Assembly: GCA_030737875.1 (NCBI GenBank)
Contig: CM060915.1
Coordinates: 902,340,177 to 902,404,176 of the forward strand
Origin: Allium sativum
Taxonomy: Eukaryota > Streptophyta > Magnoliopsida > Asparagales > Amaryllidaceae
Direction: 5' to 3'
Length of the DNA stretch: 64,000 nucleotides
The position numbers were made by a program, and so were the translations under genes. Below, one piece after another: positions 50,206 to 62,015 of the stretch. Position 1 is the first letter of the stretch. Each line of letters opens with the position of its first letter. The notes below the pieces were generated by a model. That model had not been told where the DNA came from. It saw only the letters and a list, made by a program, of their open reading frames with translations, and ran no database searches.

Positions 50206-50949
50206 TCCTCTACATGATAATATGGTTAAGTGTTTCTTAATTGATTAAGAACGTAACCGTTGTAGAGACCTCTCACATTAGACTATCTCTCATGGCAGCT
50301 GGATTTGCCGGTCGGGTCCGGGAAGCCTTACGCCATAACCGAGTCTAACCTCGTGTCTTTACACTTGTCACGTATATAGTTTGTGCCTAAGACCTCTCAC
50401 ATTGGGCCAAACATTTGTAGCCGCTGGATATGCTGGTCGGTTCCGGGCAGTCTTATGCTACAAAAGGGTCCAACCTCGTGTCTTAGTCGATTAATTACAC
50501 CTAATTAATCACCCCCATAATTTGTATTAATTATCCCTAATTAATTACAAATTTAACGATGTACATAATTGACTCAATTATGTCCATCCACTTTATGGTA
50601 TGCATAATCATACCAACTTCACACCATTTCATTAACATGTTTATTAACCCCATCGTTCCCCACGTAATTCGCCAACATGACATAAAAGGGAAGATTCATC
50701 CCAAATACAATGGGTTCAACTTGCATAACATTAGTATCAACATGGGTTTAAAGGTGTCAACATGCATATTGCATCAACCCAACTAGCATAAATAATCAAC
50801 CCAAACTTGCATGAATCACATATGTCATAAAGAGGTTAACTTGCATAAGTGTCTTATATCATTCAAAGGGGTAAACTTGAATATGTATGTATGACATACA
50901 AAGGGGTTAACTTGCATATGTATGCATATCATACTAAGGTGTAAACTTG

Positions 50950-51240
50950 CACATGTTACTTGCATATCTTCAAACACCAAACTTGCATAACATGTCATAT
51001 GTGAACTTGCATATAATCATACACCAAACTTGCATACATATCATAGATGAACTTGCATATAATCATACACCAAACTTGCATAACATATCATGTATGAACT
51101 AGCATATAATCATACACCAAACTTGCATAACATATCATGTATGAACTAGCATATAATCATACACCAAAATTGCATATCATATCATGTATGAACTAGCATA
51201 TAATCATACACCAAACTTGCATATCATGGTGTCATAATGG
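50950..51240. repeat. Tandem repeat, unit about 48 bases
   Basis: About six copies of 'atataatcatacaccaaact' followed by 'tgcataacatatcatgtatg'. In the right LTR the array is cut by element G at 58683. Confidence 0.85.
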
Positions 51241-51615
51241 ATCAATGTTTCTCATATGACTTGCATATCATGGTGTCATAATGGATCAATGTTTCTCATG
51301 TGACTTGCATATCTTGCATAACATCATAAACACCTAGCATATGACTTGCATAACTTGTATAACATCATGAACATGTATCATATGACTTGCATGACTTGCA
51401 TAACTTTATGAACATATATCATATGACTTGCATAACTTGCATAATACCTCAAACACATAGCATATGACTTGCATAACTTGCATAACATCGTGAACATGTA
51501 TCATATGACTTGCATAACTTGCATAACTTCATGAACATATAGAACATAACTTGCATAACATGCATAACATCATTAACACATAGCATATAACTTGCATAAC
51601 ATGCATAGATCCACA
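51240..51615. repeat. Tandem repeat, unit about 40-42 bases
   Basis: About nine imperfect copies of 'catatgacttgcataacttg' plus 'cataacatcatgaacat'. The decamer aacttgcata is shared with the preceding array. Confidence 0.8.
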
Positions 51616-52020
51616 TTCATAGCCATAACCTCATCATATCCTATCATAATCACTTCAATAATTGGTCATTAAGACTATAGAAAACTCACAACTTGTTGAT
51701 TAGCCTTCTTATGAATATATTAAAAGATTGAGACGAAGCCACTAAGCTATCAACTCAAAAACTCCAAATAAGGATGCTCCAAATGAAAACCCTTGAGCCA
51801 AATCAATAATAAAAATCCTAGCTTTGATGAAGAAAAGCCTTGAATCAAACTTAGAAACACTTAAGCAAGCTTAGGAACTCTTATACTTCTTTAGAAACTC
51901 TCTCATATGATTAGAGATGGAGATTATGACAAGAGAATGAGGGTGGAGGCCATGAGAGAACATTTTGGCATAGTTTATCTATATGATTGAATATTGAGCA
52001 TTTAGGTTTAGGTTAGGGGT

Positions 52021-52030
52021 CTTTTTATAG
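52021..52030 (-). promoter_or_regulatory. TATA box in the left LTR of I
   Basis: CTATAAAAAG on the minus strand, about 200 bases downstream (element sense) of two TCGAC cores at 52233 and 52252. Confidence 0.5.
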
Positions 52031-52447
52031 AAGACTAGGATAGTTTTAGCCATAGGATAAACCTTAGTTTAGATCCTAGCCATCAAAGCATGTCTTGGGG
52101 AAGAAGTCAAGTGTAGGAACCATCTAGGGCCTTTAGATTAAAGCTGAACCATGAGAACCATTCAAATGCAAAATCTGCATTTGAGCAAATCGGCCCACGG
52201 ATTGACAGCCAAACTCCCTGGATTAACCCCTAGTCGACCCAGCGGGCTTGGGTCGACCTCAAAAATCGGCCGGTTCGGTTATTCCCCTCTCCCAATTCGC
52301 TGTTTTGAACATTTTTGCATATTTATTTATTTAATTTTCAATTATATATATATATCAATATATATATATTTTTCTGCGCAACCCATTTCACTTAATTAAG
52401 TATACTTTAATTTGTGAATTTTTATGTTCAAATTACGGGGGGTTACA

Positions 52448-52465
52448 TTCTCCCCTCCTTAAAGG
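52448..52465 (-). other. Polypurine tract of element I
   Basis: CCTTTAAGGAGGGGAGAA abuts the 3' LTR. It differs from that of B by one base. Confidence 0.8.
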
Positions 52466-53060
52466 ATTTCGCCCCGAAATCTCTAAGTCAAGAAGAACGT
52501 ATCCTACCAACCAAACAACCATCTACTAAACCATCAAACACTGGAATCCATTGTCCTTAAAATTTCTAATGACGTATGAACATATGCAAAAAGTGTGTGT
52601 ATATGTTCCCTGTCTAATGCAAAATTAGGCGGTCCACTTATTTAGTTGACCTCCTTAATGCAAACCATGATAGTGCCATGCATCCAATATGTATGCGAAA
52701 GATCCCTATCGACACATACTATCTCTACATGTGTGCACAACCATACACCAAAATGCATCATCCATATGATAACGCAACCATTATACATCCATTAATATAG
52801 CTACCTACACACAATTTTATGCAATATGCAATATGAAGTGATTGAGCCGATCTAGTGCCTAGAGTGTGTGTATATGCATCCACGAGCAACCACTAGCAAC
52901 CACTTGCATCCACACGCATCCATCAAACATAACATGTCTCAAACACATGTTTCAACCATAGGTTTTATCCTATCTAAAGGTCAAAGGTACTAATGAGAGG
53001 ACATACTAAAGATAAGATAAGTACTAGACAAATGATAAAGGAGAAGTTAAAAGACATACC
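52466..53060 (-). other. 3' untranslated region of element I
   Basis: Non-coding. It is related to the same region of B (for example 'gtgattgagccgatctagtg'). Confidence 0.6.
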
Positions 53061-53064
53061 CTCA

Positions 53065-53770
53065 AAAGAAATGGGTACAATGAACGCATCTTCACTTCTG
53101 TCTCCCAAGTAGCCTTACTCTCACCTTCTCCCCTTTTCACTTTGACTAGTCGAACCTCTCTGTTTCTCAACTTTCTAATCTCTAACCCAAGGATGCGGGT
53201 AGGAGCTCATTGAATAGTCGCATCACGCTCTACCTCCACTTCTTTAAGCAAGCTCGGCTCTACCGCCTCTACGGTCTCATGTAGGCCCTTCCTCAAATGT
53301 GACACATGGAATACGTCCGGTTCCCTATGCAACCAAACTATCTCTCGAATATAAACTGAAGCTAGACATGGAACAGTCCTCTTGCTCTTCACGGGTATGA
53401 AATGGGCACTCTTAGTAAGTCTATCTACCACAACCCAAATTCCCGTATTACCCTTCCTCGATCTTGGTAACCCATCAATAAAATCCATCGAAACGCTATC
53501 CCACTTCCATTGCGAAACTTCCAATGAGTGAAGCAACCCACCCAGTTTCTTTTGCTTCGCTTCCACCTGTTGGCACACCAAGCATCTAGCGACATACTCG
53601 GCCACATCTTTCTTCATACCGGCCCAAAAGAAAACTCGCTTCATGTCTTGGTACATCTTGTCCCCACCGGGATGAATAGTCATCCTAAAACGATGCGCCT
53701 TATCAAGAATAGCCTTCCTCAAACCCTCGTCTTGCGGTACGCAAAGTCTACTGTCTCTACGCAAGCACCC
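53065..53770 (-). pseudogene. Integrase with internal deletion, plus chromodomain, element I
   Basis: The frame 53764-53207 encodes an intact HHCC zinc domain (HRFRMTIHPGGDK, then CLVCQQ) and the first part of the catalytic core (MDFIDGLPRSRKGN with the first Asp, DRLTKSAHFIPV). At EIVWLHREP it jumps to DVFHVSHLRKG, the last part of the C-terminal domain. The second Asp, the Glu and most of the GPF/Y domain are deleted in frame. A chromodomain-like tail (LRNREVRLVKV, then KMRSLYPFLL) follows after a stop near 53208. The enzyme cannot be active. Confidence 0.9.
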
Positions 53771-53825
53771 CTATCGTCTAGGGTGTACCTACTCAAATGG
53801 CTGGACGACTCCCCCTTATGAGCCT

Positions 53826-54195
53826 CTATACCAACTCAACCAACTGTGGGTCGTCCCTCTGTGCCTCGCCAATCCGTCTCAAAAGAGTAGGTCTAACCTC
53901 CAAGGATTCTAATAAACCGGGTATATAGTCAACGGAAGGTCTAAAATCAAACATCGAGATAGATTCCAAGCTTCGTTGTTCCACGAACAATGGACTCAAA
54001 GACAACCTTTTTCCGCTCAAGGCGTCCGCCACCATGTTACCCTTGCCAGGGGTATATGCTATCTCGAAATCATAGGATGCTAAGAACTCCATTCACCTTT
54101 TCTGTCTCAAGACTATACGCTTGAAGAGTCTCCAACACTTCCCCTAAGATGTAGGGCATGCTTTTCTCCACTTCTGGAGAAAACCAGGATATTCT
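53826..54195 (-). pseudogene. RNase H tail fused to an RT fragment, element I
   Basis: 54092-53826 encodes the end of RNase H (FEIAYTPGKGNMVADAL) and the linker to integrase. Just upstream (54195-54115) a short RT piece (HALHLREVLETL) is joined to it, so the RT thumb and most of RNase H, including its catalytic residues, are deleted. Confidence 0.8.
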
Positions 54196-54484
54196 CCCAT
54201 ACAAAATCATCACAACTATCCATCTCTCACGTATACCATCCTAGTCGAACTCGACATCCCCCAAGTGCAAGCCCCAAAGGCCTAAACCAATATCAGACAA
54301 ACACCCAAGGGACACCTCCTTCGAATTCAGACGACCTACGTGAGATGATACTAGCAAAAACGGCTGAATAATTAAGTCTTTGTCCAACTCTGGATGTCCT
54401 TGCCAGTCTCACTCCAGAACCACCGTAGATCAAATAACTGGCTTCGCTTAACCTGTTCAGCACACACGAAAACTTATTTTGCTT
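54190..54484. other. Unidentified insertion of about 290 bases inside RT of element I
   Basis: The RT sequence encoding DILVFS is present on both sides, at 54485-54507 and, diverged, at 54165-54190. The bases between are unrelated to RT and match nothing else that I recognise in the window. Confidence 0.5.
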
Positions 54485-55125
54485 TTAGAAAAGACCAAGA
54501 TGTCCTCCACAAAGACCACTACGAAGTTGTTTAGGTACTCCCTGAACACCCTACTCATCAAATCAACAAAATATGCGGGGGCGTTCGTCAAACCAAATGG
54601 CATCACCAGCCACTCATAGAAACCATCCGGAGTCCTAAAGGCGGTCTTCTCTATACTATCCTCAGTCACTCCCAACTGATGAAACTCCGTGGCCAAGTCC
54701 CACTGCGAAACACTGAGGCGCCAACCAACCGATCAAAAAGATCATCAACCCTTGGCAATGGGTGTCTATTCTTCTTTATGAGCTTGTTGAGTTCTCTATA
54801 GTCTACACAAAGTCTGAGGGACCCATCCGCCTTCGTGGCTAAAACTACTGGAGCACCCCACTCCGATATACTTCGTCTTATGAACCCCTTCTCAAGCAAC
54901 TCCCCTACTTGCTTATGGAGTTCCCTCCTCTCACGAGGAGCCATGTGGCGCACTGACACAGATACTGGTTTAGCATCGTCTACCAGATATATTCGGAGGT
55001 CTATCTCCCGCTTCGGAGGTAAGCCCTTCACCTCCCCAAACACATCCGAGTATTCCCGGACCACTCTAACAGATCGCAAACTCTTGACCGAAGCGTCAAG
55101 CGATTCAAGATAACTTAGCATAACA
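54485..55125 (-). pseudogene. Reverse transcriptase (fingers and palm) of element I
   Basis: 55121-54666 encodes the linker ([20 protein letters not shown]) and fingers ([25 protein letters not shown]). 54696-54457 encodes the palm ([20 protein letters not shown], then YFVDLMSRVFREYLNNFVVVF). The catalytic box is FVED (54502-54513), with Glu for the first metal-binding Asp, as in element B. The frame changes near 54690, and the thumb is missing. Confidence 0.9.
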
Positions 55126-55289
55126 GAATCTATGGGATTTCAAAATATCTCGAGAGTGTTACCCAAGCGGGTCATAAGCCTAACAACTCTCCTTTCACAA
55201 TCAAGAACGGCACCATTACTGGATAATCAATCCATGCCCAAAATCAACCCATAGCTCGTGAAGCCCAAACAAAAGGATCACCTCTAAAC

Positions 55290-55540
55290 TCAACGCTAAG
55301 TATGGAAATCTTCAAACCCACACATATCATGGACAAATAAGTGGAGCCCTCCCAATTGGGTTTGAAACAACCACGGGATCATCTACCAAACTGGTGTCTA
55401 GGTGTAGTGACTCAACTAATGATGATGAGATAAACGAATGTGGTGCGCCAGAGTCGAATAAAGTTCGAACAAGATGATCGAGAGAACCAAATTTCAACTT
55501 AGACGGTCCTACCCCCATCAGGTATACCCGTCGTGAGGGA
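55290..55540 (-). pseudogene. Protease of element I
   Basis: The frame 55518-55327 encodes VRTLFDSGAPHSFIS, with an intact D-S-G-A active site, and DDPVVVSNPIGR, as in B. The frame is lost after 55327. Confidence 0.85.
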
Positions 55541-56020
55541 ATACATCTACCCTCCAGAAGATCCTGTACTTCATCCTTACCTCTTTGGACAACCCCAAGG
55601 TGTCCTATTTCTCCAAAATGACTTCCCCTTCACATTCTCCTTTCGTGGCCTTCTTACCACGATGAGGTTTCGTCCTTTATTAACCAAACAACTATTTGAT
55701 CCTTCCTCCCATCGTCTATCCTATAGGTATCTACCAGTCCTCCTCCTTCTTGAACCAACTTCTAATCCGACAAATGTCTAAGTCCCTTGAAGTGGTTTTC
55801 CATTCTTATCTATCTTAGAAAGATCATCTATACACGGAGGGGAAATTCAAAAAGAGAGAGGAAGAGATTCAAAATGGAGAATTCGAAAGATAAAGATATG
55901 GCTATTGGGGATTATGCTTTTCTTTCAAAAACTTTTCTCTTAAAAGACATGTTTTTGAAAATACTTCTTCCAAAAATGTTTTTAGAAAAATAGTTTTCTA
56001 AAAATTTTATCTGTTCTGGT
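55541..56020 (-). pseudogene. Remnant of the gag end of element I
   Basis: Only a short basic stretch and the linker into protease can be read. The Gag core and the knuckle are not recognisable, and the distance to the primer site (about 500 bases) is too short to hold them. Confidence 0.45.
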
Positions 56021-56022
56021 AA

Positions 56023-56040
56023 CCTTGAGCTCTGATACCA
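56023..56040 (-). other. Primer binding site of element I
   Basis: TGGTATCAGAGCTCAAGG on the minus strand. The first 12 bases match the complement of initiator tRNA-Met. Confidence 0.85.
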
Positions 56041-56042
56041 CG

Positions 56043-58683
56043 TGTAACACCCCACACCCGCTAAGGTCACTCACAAAGGGAATGCCTTAGCTTCGGTGGA
56101 GTATTTAAGTGAATATAGAACTGAAAAATTACAACAAAACAGATATATGTAATACTTGAAGTTTAAAACATCATTTCATTGCAGCAGAAGTTAAACATGT
56201 TTGGTTACATCTCAAAAACCAACAAGAGTCAAGTACAAAATATCCATCTCGTTAAAATATAAGTACATAATCCCACTACATACTAATAGCCATAATAGAA
56301 AAGATAGTCGGGCTTTTCTTCAAGAGTCCAAGCTCCAAAAGATACATAAAGCAATCTGATCAAAGCCCACTAGTGCTAGGCCCACTCTGAGAACCTGAGG
56401 GTTGGGGAAAAAGATAAAAACAACGGGGTCAGACATAAGTCTGAGTGAGCCCTATAACCTTAACAATACAATCATTAAAGTAATTAGGGTACGATATAAA
56501 CCTGGTACGGTACGACTGGGGATAAATGACTACACTAAGTAGCCAACTCGACTTAGGATAAACTAAGATAACGGTAAAGACGCGCCTATCCACCCAAGGA
56601 TAATTACTATATTGCACCACCCCAGATCTACCCACCCAAGGGTAATTCCTACACTGCACCACACCAGTTCTACCCACCAAGGGTAATTCCTACTTAAAGG
56701 TTGATCCCACTAAGTGTACTTAGTAATTTTACCTAGTAGTTTCTTGTACCCCTAGCTGACTACATAGGTGCCGTCTGCCCCTATCTCCACTAGGTGTACC
56801 CACTACTCCCCAAGCGATCGGCTCCCTAACGTAGATACCCGTGCTGGCCCCACAGTGTGGTGTATCACTCCCCAAAGTGGCAACCCGATAATCAATGGTG
56901 CACGGCTTATACCTACACGATGCAACAACGTCTTACCTACCAGCCCGGGTCCACACACGCATATGAAACCCGTTGGACTCGCGTTGCCACCGCTACCCCG
57001 TTTTGGCCTCTTACAGTCAAGCCCAGTACGCGTGTCCCGTCCTCGACTTGGGTCGAGCCCAATAAGATACATATGGGTTACTGGTTGAAATGGGCCCCCA
57101 CAAGCTACTACTTAAGCTTGTCATTTTATCTAGTGCGTCCCACTTAACCCCTTTTTATAATCATGCCCACTTACATGTTAAGGTTTGGTTAAGTCATCTA
57201 ATCATATTTTAATTGCCACTCAAGGCCCCCACAAGATACTACTTAAGCTTGTCATTTAATCTTATTTCAATTTGCCACTCAAGGCCCCCACAAGCTACTA
57301 CTTAAGCTTGTCATTTAATCTTATTTCAATTGCCACTCAAGGCCCCCACAAGCTACTACTTAAGCTTGTCATTTAATCTAGTGCATCCCACTTAACCCCT
57401 TTTTCATAATCATGCCCACCTACATGTTAAGGTTTGGTTAAGTCATCTAATCACATTTTAATTGCCACTCAAGGCACCCACTAGATTTCTACATGCCACC
57501 CAAGGCACCCACTTAACCCTTTAATCATGTTTAGTTACATGTTCCCCTTTGGTTAAGTATTCTAATCTTATCTTCTTTTGCCACCCAAGGCAACCACTAG
57601 ATTTTCCCATGCCACCCAAGGCACTTACTTAACCCTTTAATCATGTTTAATTACATGTTCCACTTCGGTTAAGTATTCTAATCGTATTTTCTATTGCCAC
57701 CCAAGGCAACTACTAGATTTTTCCACATGCCACCCAAGGCACCCACTTAACCCCCCCATGTCCTCTACATGCTAATATGGTTAAGTGTTTCTTAATTGAT
57801 TAAGAACGTAACCGTTGTAGAGACCTCTCACATTAGACTATCTCTCATGGCAGCTGGATTTGCCGGTCGGGTTCGGGCAGCCTTATGCCATAACCGAGTC
57901 TAACCTCGTGTCTTTACACTTGTCACGTATACAGTTTGTGCCTAAGACCTCTCACATTGGGCCAATCATTTGTAGCCGCTGGATTTGCCGGTCGGTTCCG
58001 GGCAGTCTTATGCTACATAAGGGTCCAACCTCGTGTCTTAGTCGATTAATTACACCTAATTAATCACCCCCATAATTTGTATTAATTATCCCTAATTAAT
58101 TACAAATTTAACGATGTACATAATTGACTCAATTATGTCCATCCACTTTATGGTATGCATAATCATACCAACTTCACACCATTTCATTAACATGTTTATT
58201 AACCCCATCGTTCCCCACGTAATTCGCCAACATGACATAAAAGGGAAGATTCATCACAAATACAATGGGTTCAACTTGCATAACATTAGCATCAACATGG
58301 GTTTAAACGTGTCAACATGCATATAGCATCAACCCAACTAGCATAAATAATCAACCCAAACTTGCATGAATCACATATGTCATAAAGAGGTTAACTTGCA
58401 TAAGTGTCTTATATCATTCAAAGGGGTAAAGTTGCATATGTATGTATGACATACAAAGGGGTTAACTTGCATATGTATGCATATCATACTAAGGTGTAAA
58501 CTTGCACATGTTACTTGCATATCTTCAAACACCAAACTTGCATAACATGTCATATGTGAACTTGCATATAATCATACACCAAACTTGCATACATATCATA
58601 GATGAACTTGCATATAATCATACACCAAACTTGCATAACATATCATGTATGAACTAGCATATAATCATACACCAAACTTGCAT
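56043..58683 (-). repeat. 5' LTR of element I, partial
   Basis: It matches 48503 to about 51170 and is cut by element G. The remaining 1.3 kb should lie right of G, outside the window. Confidence 0.92.
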
Positions 58684-59387
58684 TGTTGTATATAATGGTG
58701 TTGTATACACAATTATATGATTTTTGTTTGATGATAACAACCAAATATATATATATTCTTTTAAATGTGTTTGTTTTTGTACTGTTATATAACATCACAG
58801 ATAGGAATATAATATTTATATTTAAATAGAATACGACTGTACAGAATTTCATATATTCACACAGTATTTTATTTAAATATAAATATAATATTTCAACATT
58901 CTAACAGTACAAATTATATGACTCCACTATTTAAACATTCACTGAATATTGTACTTGAAAATAAACTGTATATAATAGACAAGTTTGGTTGAACACAATA
59001 AAATGATACTTTATTTCAAACAAACTTGTTTAATACAAACATCAGTACAATTTTGTTGTTACACAGCTCCTCACTGTAACACTCTGTCTATACAATTTAC
59101 ATTTAAATTTACAAACACATTGATACACTGATACACTGACACTGTCTTCTGCCTTCTTGTCTTCAGTCTTCACTGTTAGTCCAATCTTCACTATCGTCAA
59201 GTCAGTCCAGTCATCATTACCTGTCACATGAAATAGAAACACACAGTACACTGCAACAAAGATTTAAACAGAATACATGCAAATATTATTTTATTTTTAA
59301 TTTTTTTTATTTGCCTCAGTTTTCTGGTGTGTTTCTCATCCTTTTTCATGACTTGATCTGATGTATATAAATATAGCACGAGCACGA

Positions 59388-59435
59388 TACATGTATACAC
59401 ATACATGTGTATGTATATACACATATTACAGTGCA
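59388..59435. repeat. Near-palindromic purine-pyrimidine tract conserved with F
   Basis: The tract from 'tacatgtatacacatacatg' to 'cagtgca' matches the reverse complement of 46651-46700 in F almost base for base. Confidence 0.7.
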
Positions 59436-59470
59436 GGGACAGGAAAACTTGACTGATGGCTGCATATACA

Positions 59471-59492
59471 CACGTGTACAAATATACACGTG
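59471..59492 (+). promoter_or_regulatory. Two CACGTG (G-box) motifs
   Basis: CACGTG at 59471-59476 and 59487-59492, 16 bases apart, in an imperfect inverted repeat. G-boxes bind plant bZIP and bHLH factors. Use by this LTR is inferred and F does not retain them. Confidence 0.35.
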
Positions 59493-61982
59493 TGCATTGC
59501 CTCGCCAATCAATGTCGCGACTGAGGAGTAGCCACTTGGACCATCTCGACTCAGCGCAACATACTCATGAACATGAACAAAGTCAAAACTAGAATGACCA
59601 AGTCAAAGAAATGTGATCAAACAAGTTAAATGGTGAAAGCAACATCAATACATGGATGAGCAAGGCACAAACAGTCCAGACCAAAGGTCAAGAATGCATG
59701 GTCATGCAAACAGCAAGGGGAAATGGAGTTCAACAAGTATACAGCTAACAAAGTGGTGCAAATACGTGTGGTTTCTGGATACAAGTACATGATACAAGAT
59801 ACTGGACAATGCATGGATGATCACATATAACAGAAATGACATGGTGTTCACAGCAAATATCATAGTGGTCTGAATATAGATGGAACAAGTAACAAACTCA
59901 GCCAACATGGATAGTTCAAACTCAAGCATGGACAGAATAATGTTTTCAGCATATACATACAAGGCAGCTTTCACATGTGATGTAAATGGGGTCAAGAACA
60001 ACAATCAACATGAAGTATAGCAAATGGTCAGTGTGGAGCATGAAGCAGCTACAAGATGAAACCCTTATACAAAGCAGTTCATGTATGTATGCAGCGTGCA
60101 CAACAAAGGTTTTCAATCAGGAGCATTAATTTGGCAAGAAAGGCATTTGAAAATTGGACAATGAACAGAAATGGGCAAATATCAAATCCAAGTGGTATGG
60201 CAAGCATATTTGGCAACTATTTTTTAACCAAACAAATCAGTGAGCCACGAATTTGGGAAGTGTTTATTTGCAAACATTTTTTTTTTGGCAAGAGAAAATC
60301 AAAATCATGCAGAAAACCATTTCTGCTAAATCTGTTTTGGTAAGAAATTTAGTGCTTTTATTTTTGGCATTGATTTACATTCCTGAAAGTAAATACCAAG
60401 TCTCAGCAATCAAGTTTTTAAGGCAAGATTCATTTCAGAGAAACATATATAGCGTGATTTTAACACTGCAATCTCGGCAACTATATTATGACATACAAGC
60501 AGTTTTATTGGTCACTGATTTCAAGCATCAGTTCAAGATTTAGTCGAGAAAAAGGGGAAATTTGATTTCAGTTATTTTAGCAACTATTCAAGAACTTATT
60601 TCCAGCATTCATCATGCAGGAAAAAATCTGTAATGTTAATTCAGGAAACAATCTTTTTCATTCAATCAATTTCAGGGCAAATGAATTCGAGCTTGGCAAC
60701 AGTTTTCAATCAAACAAATCAGGAAATTAATCAATAAAAATCTCTTTCTAGAAATCATCTTCAAGGCAGTTTTAAATCAAGAATCATTCACGCAAAAGCC
60801 AGCAGAGATGATAATCTCAATGATCATTTTTTTTTCGGAAATAAATTAATTAGACATTTTCGAATTCATTCACTATGGGACAAGGTTTTAAATTCCTGAA
60901 ATCACGCAAGGAATTTTTAAGGGAATAATCCAAAAAGGAGGCAGATTTATTTAGTCCAGATTCATTGAAGTACAAAATCAGGTTTGAATTCATCAACAAC
61001 AATCACGCATCATTTCAAAGCCGTGGCTATCAAAAGGGGACACGCAACAAATCAGGAGAAATCAAGCCAAGCCATATAGCGAAATCAGAGAAGTTATAGG
61101 GTTTGTAATCCTATATTATACACCAAATTCATCACAGGCAGAGCATCGAAAAAAAAAAAAAAAAAAAATTCGAGAGCAACAAAGATTCAAAATTAATTTT
61201 TACTCACAGTTTTCGATCGCTAGACAGAGGGACCAAATCGAACAACGAAGGAGCACCTAATTGAAGCACCAGAGTTTAATTCCAGAGCCAAATTTCAACA
61301 ATCAAACAACTGCATCACGATTTGGGGAAGTTTCAGAAAACCCTAGCCGCCATTTTTGTTTCCCAGAACAAAAGAGGAATCGGGCAGAAGAATGAAGCAA
61401 GAAAAGAAAATGGGCCGGCCTAAGTTTTAAACAAAAGGGCATATTTGTTTTTAAATTAAAAGGGGATGACCCTTTTAAAGTTCACTCCTAGGGTTTTCTT
61501 TGGTTTATTCTTGTTTTGTTTTTTTTTTGTTTTTCAATTTGTGTTGTTTATCTGTAAAAACAAACGAATAGTTCCAGGTCTGTAAAATCTATGGGGATTC
61601 AGTCAAGGTGTTGACTGTCAGTTTCAGAGTCTGTAAAATCTGAGTTACGAGTTACAGGGTTTGTAATTCGGAAAATCTGATCTAGGGGATTTGATCAGTC
61701 TACGGTTTTGAGCGTAGGGTTAGAATAGGAGCAGGGTTTGCGAGTGTACATGGTCTTGTATGCGGGATCTGTTCTATCACCTAGTAGAAACCTTAGAAAT
61801 GCAGCAGTAGGCAGGGTTTTGCCGAAGCTGGGTATATCTGTGTGTGATTTATTTTCTGCATTTCTGTTTCTGCTATATTCTGTGATCTGTTTATTTTTAT
61901 TTATCTCGTTTGATTTTTAATTCAGTTAAAAACTGTCAAAAACCCTATTCACCCCCCTCTAGGGTTATTCTAGATCCAACAG

Positions 61983-61998
61983 TGGTATCGGAGCCAGG
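61983..61998 (+). other. Primer binding site of element G
   Basis: TGGTATCGGAGCCAGG, initiator tRNA-Met type with one change (TGGTATCAGAGCCAGG expected), one base after the LTR. Confidence 0.88.
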
Positions 61999-62015
61999 TA
62001 TTTAACTCTAGAGTA

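Larger units (their letters stand above)
48503..52447 (-). repeat. 3' LTR of element I, about 3.9 kb
   Basis: In plus orientation it runs from TGTAACACCCCACACCCG to ACGGGGGGTTACA. It matches 56043-58683 closely, with an 18-base deletion near 48560 relative to that copy. It holds four blocks of tandem repeats and two TCGAC cores. Confidence 0.92.
48503..58683 (-). mobile_element. Element I: young, internally deleted chromovirus; right LTR interrupted by G
   Basis: On the minus strand the order is 5' LTR (from 58683, remainder beyond G and the window), primer site, protease, partial RT, RNase H tail, partial integrase, chromodomain, polypurine tract and 3' LTR (48503-52447). The internal region is only about 3.6 kb. 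Gag, most of RNase H and part of the integrase core are missing. Over about 2.65 kb the two LTRs show roughly 40 differences by eye, so the insertion is recent compared with A and B. The expected target duplication CAACA (48498-48502) has its partner outside the window. Confidence 0.88.
58684..61981 (+). repeat. 5' LTR of element G, about 3.3 kb
   Basis: It runs from TGTTGTATATAATGG to CTAGATCCAACA. The start is fixed by the break in the LTR repeats of I and by alignment with the end of F at 47545. A run of 20 A lies at 61149-61168. Confidence 0.8.

Noticed and set aside
50950..51615. Regular repeats with short spacers, superficially like a CRISPR array
   Set aside because: The units are contiguous, imperfect and duplicated in both LTRs of a plant retrotransposon. 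There are no unique spacers.
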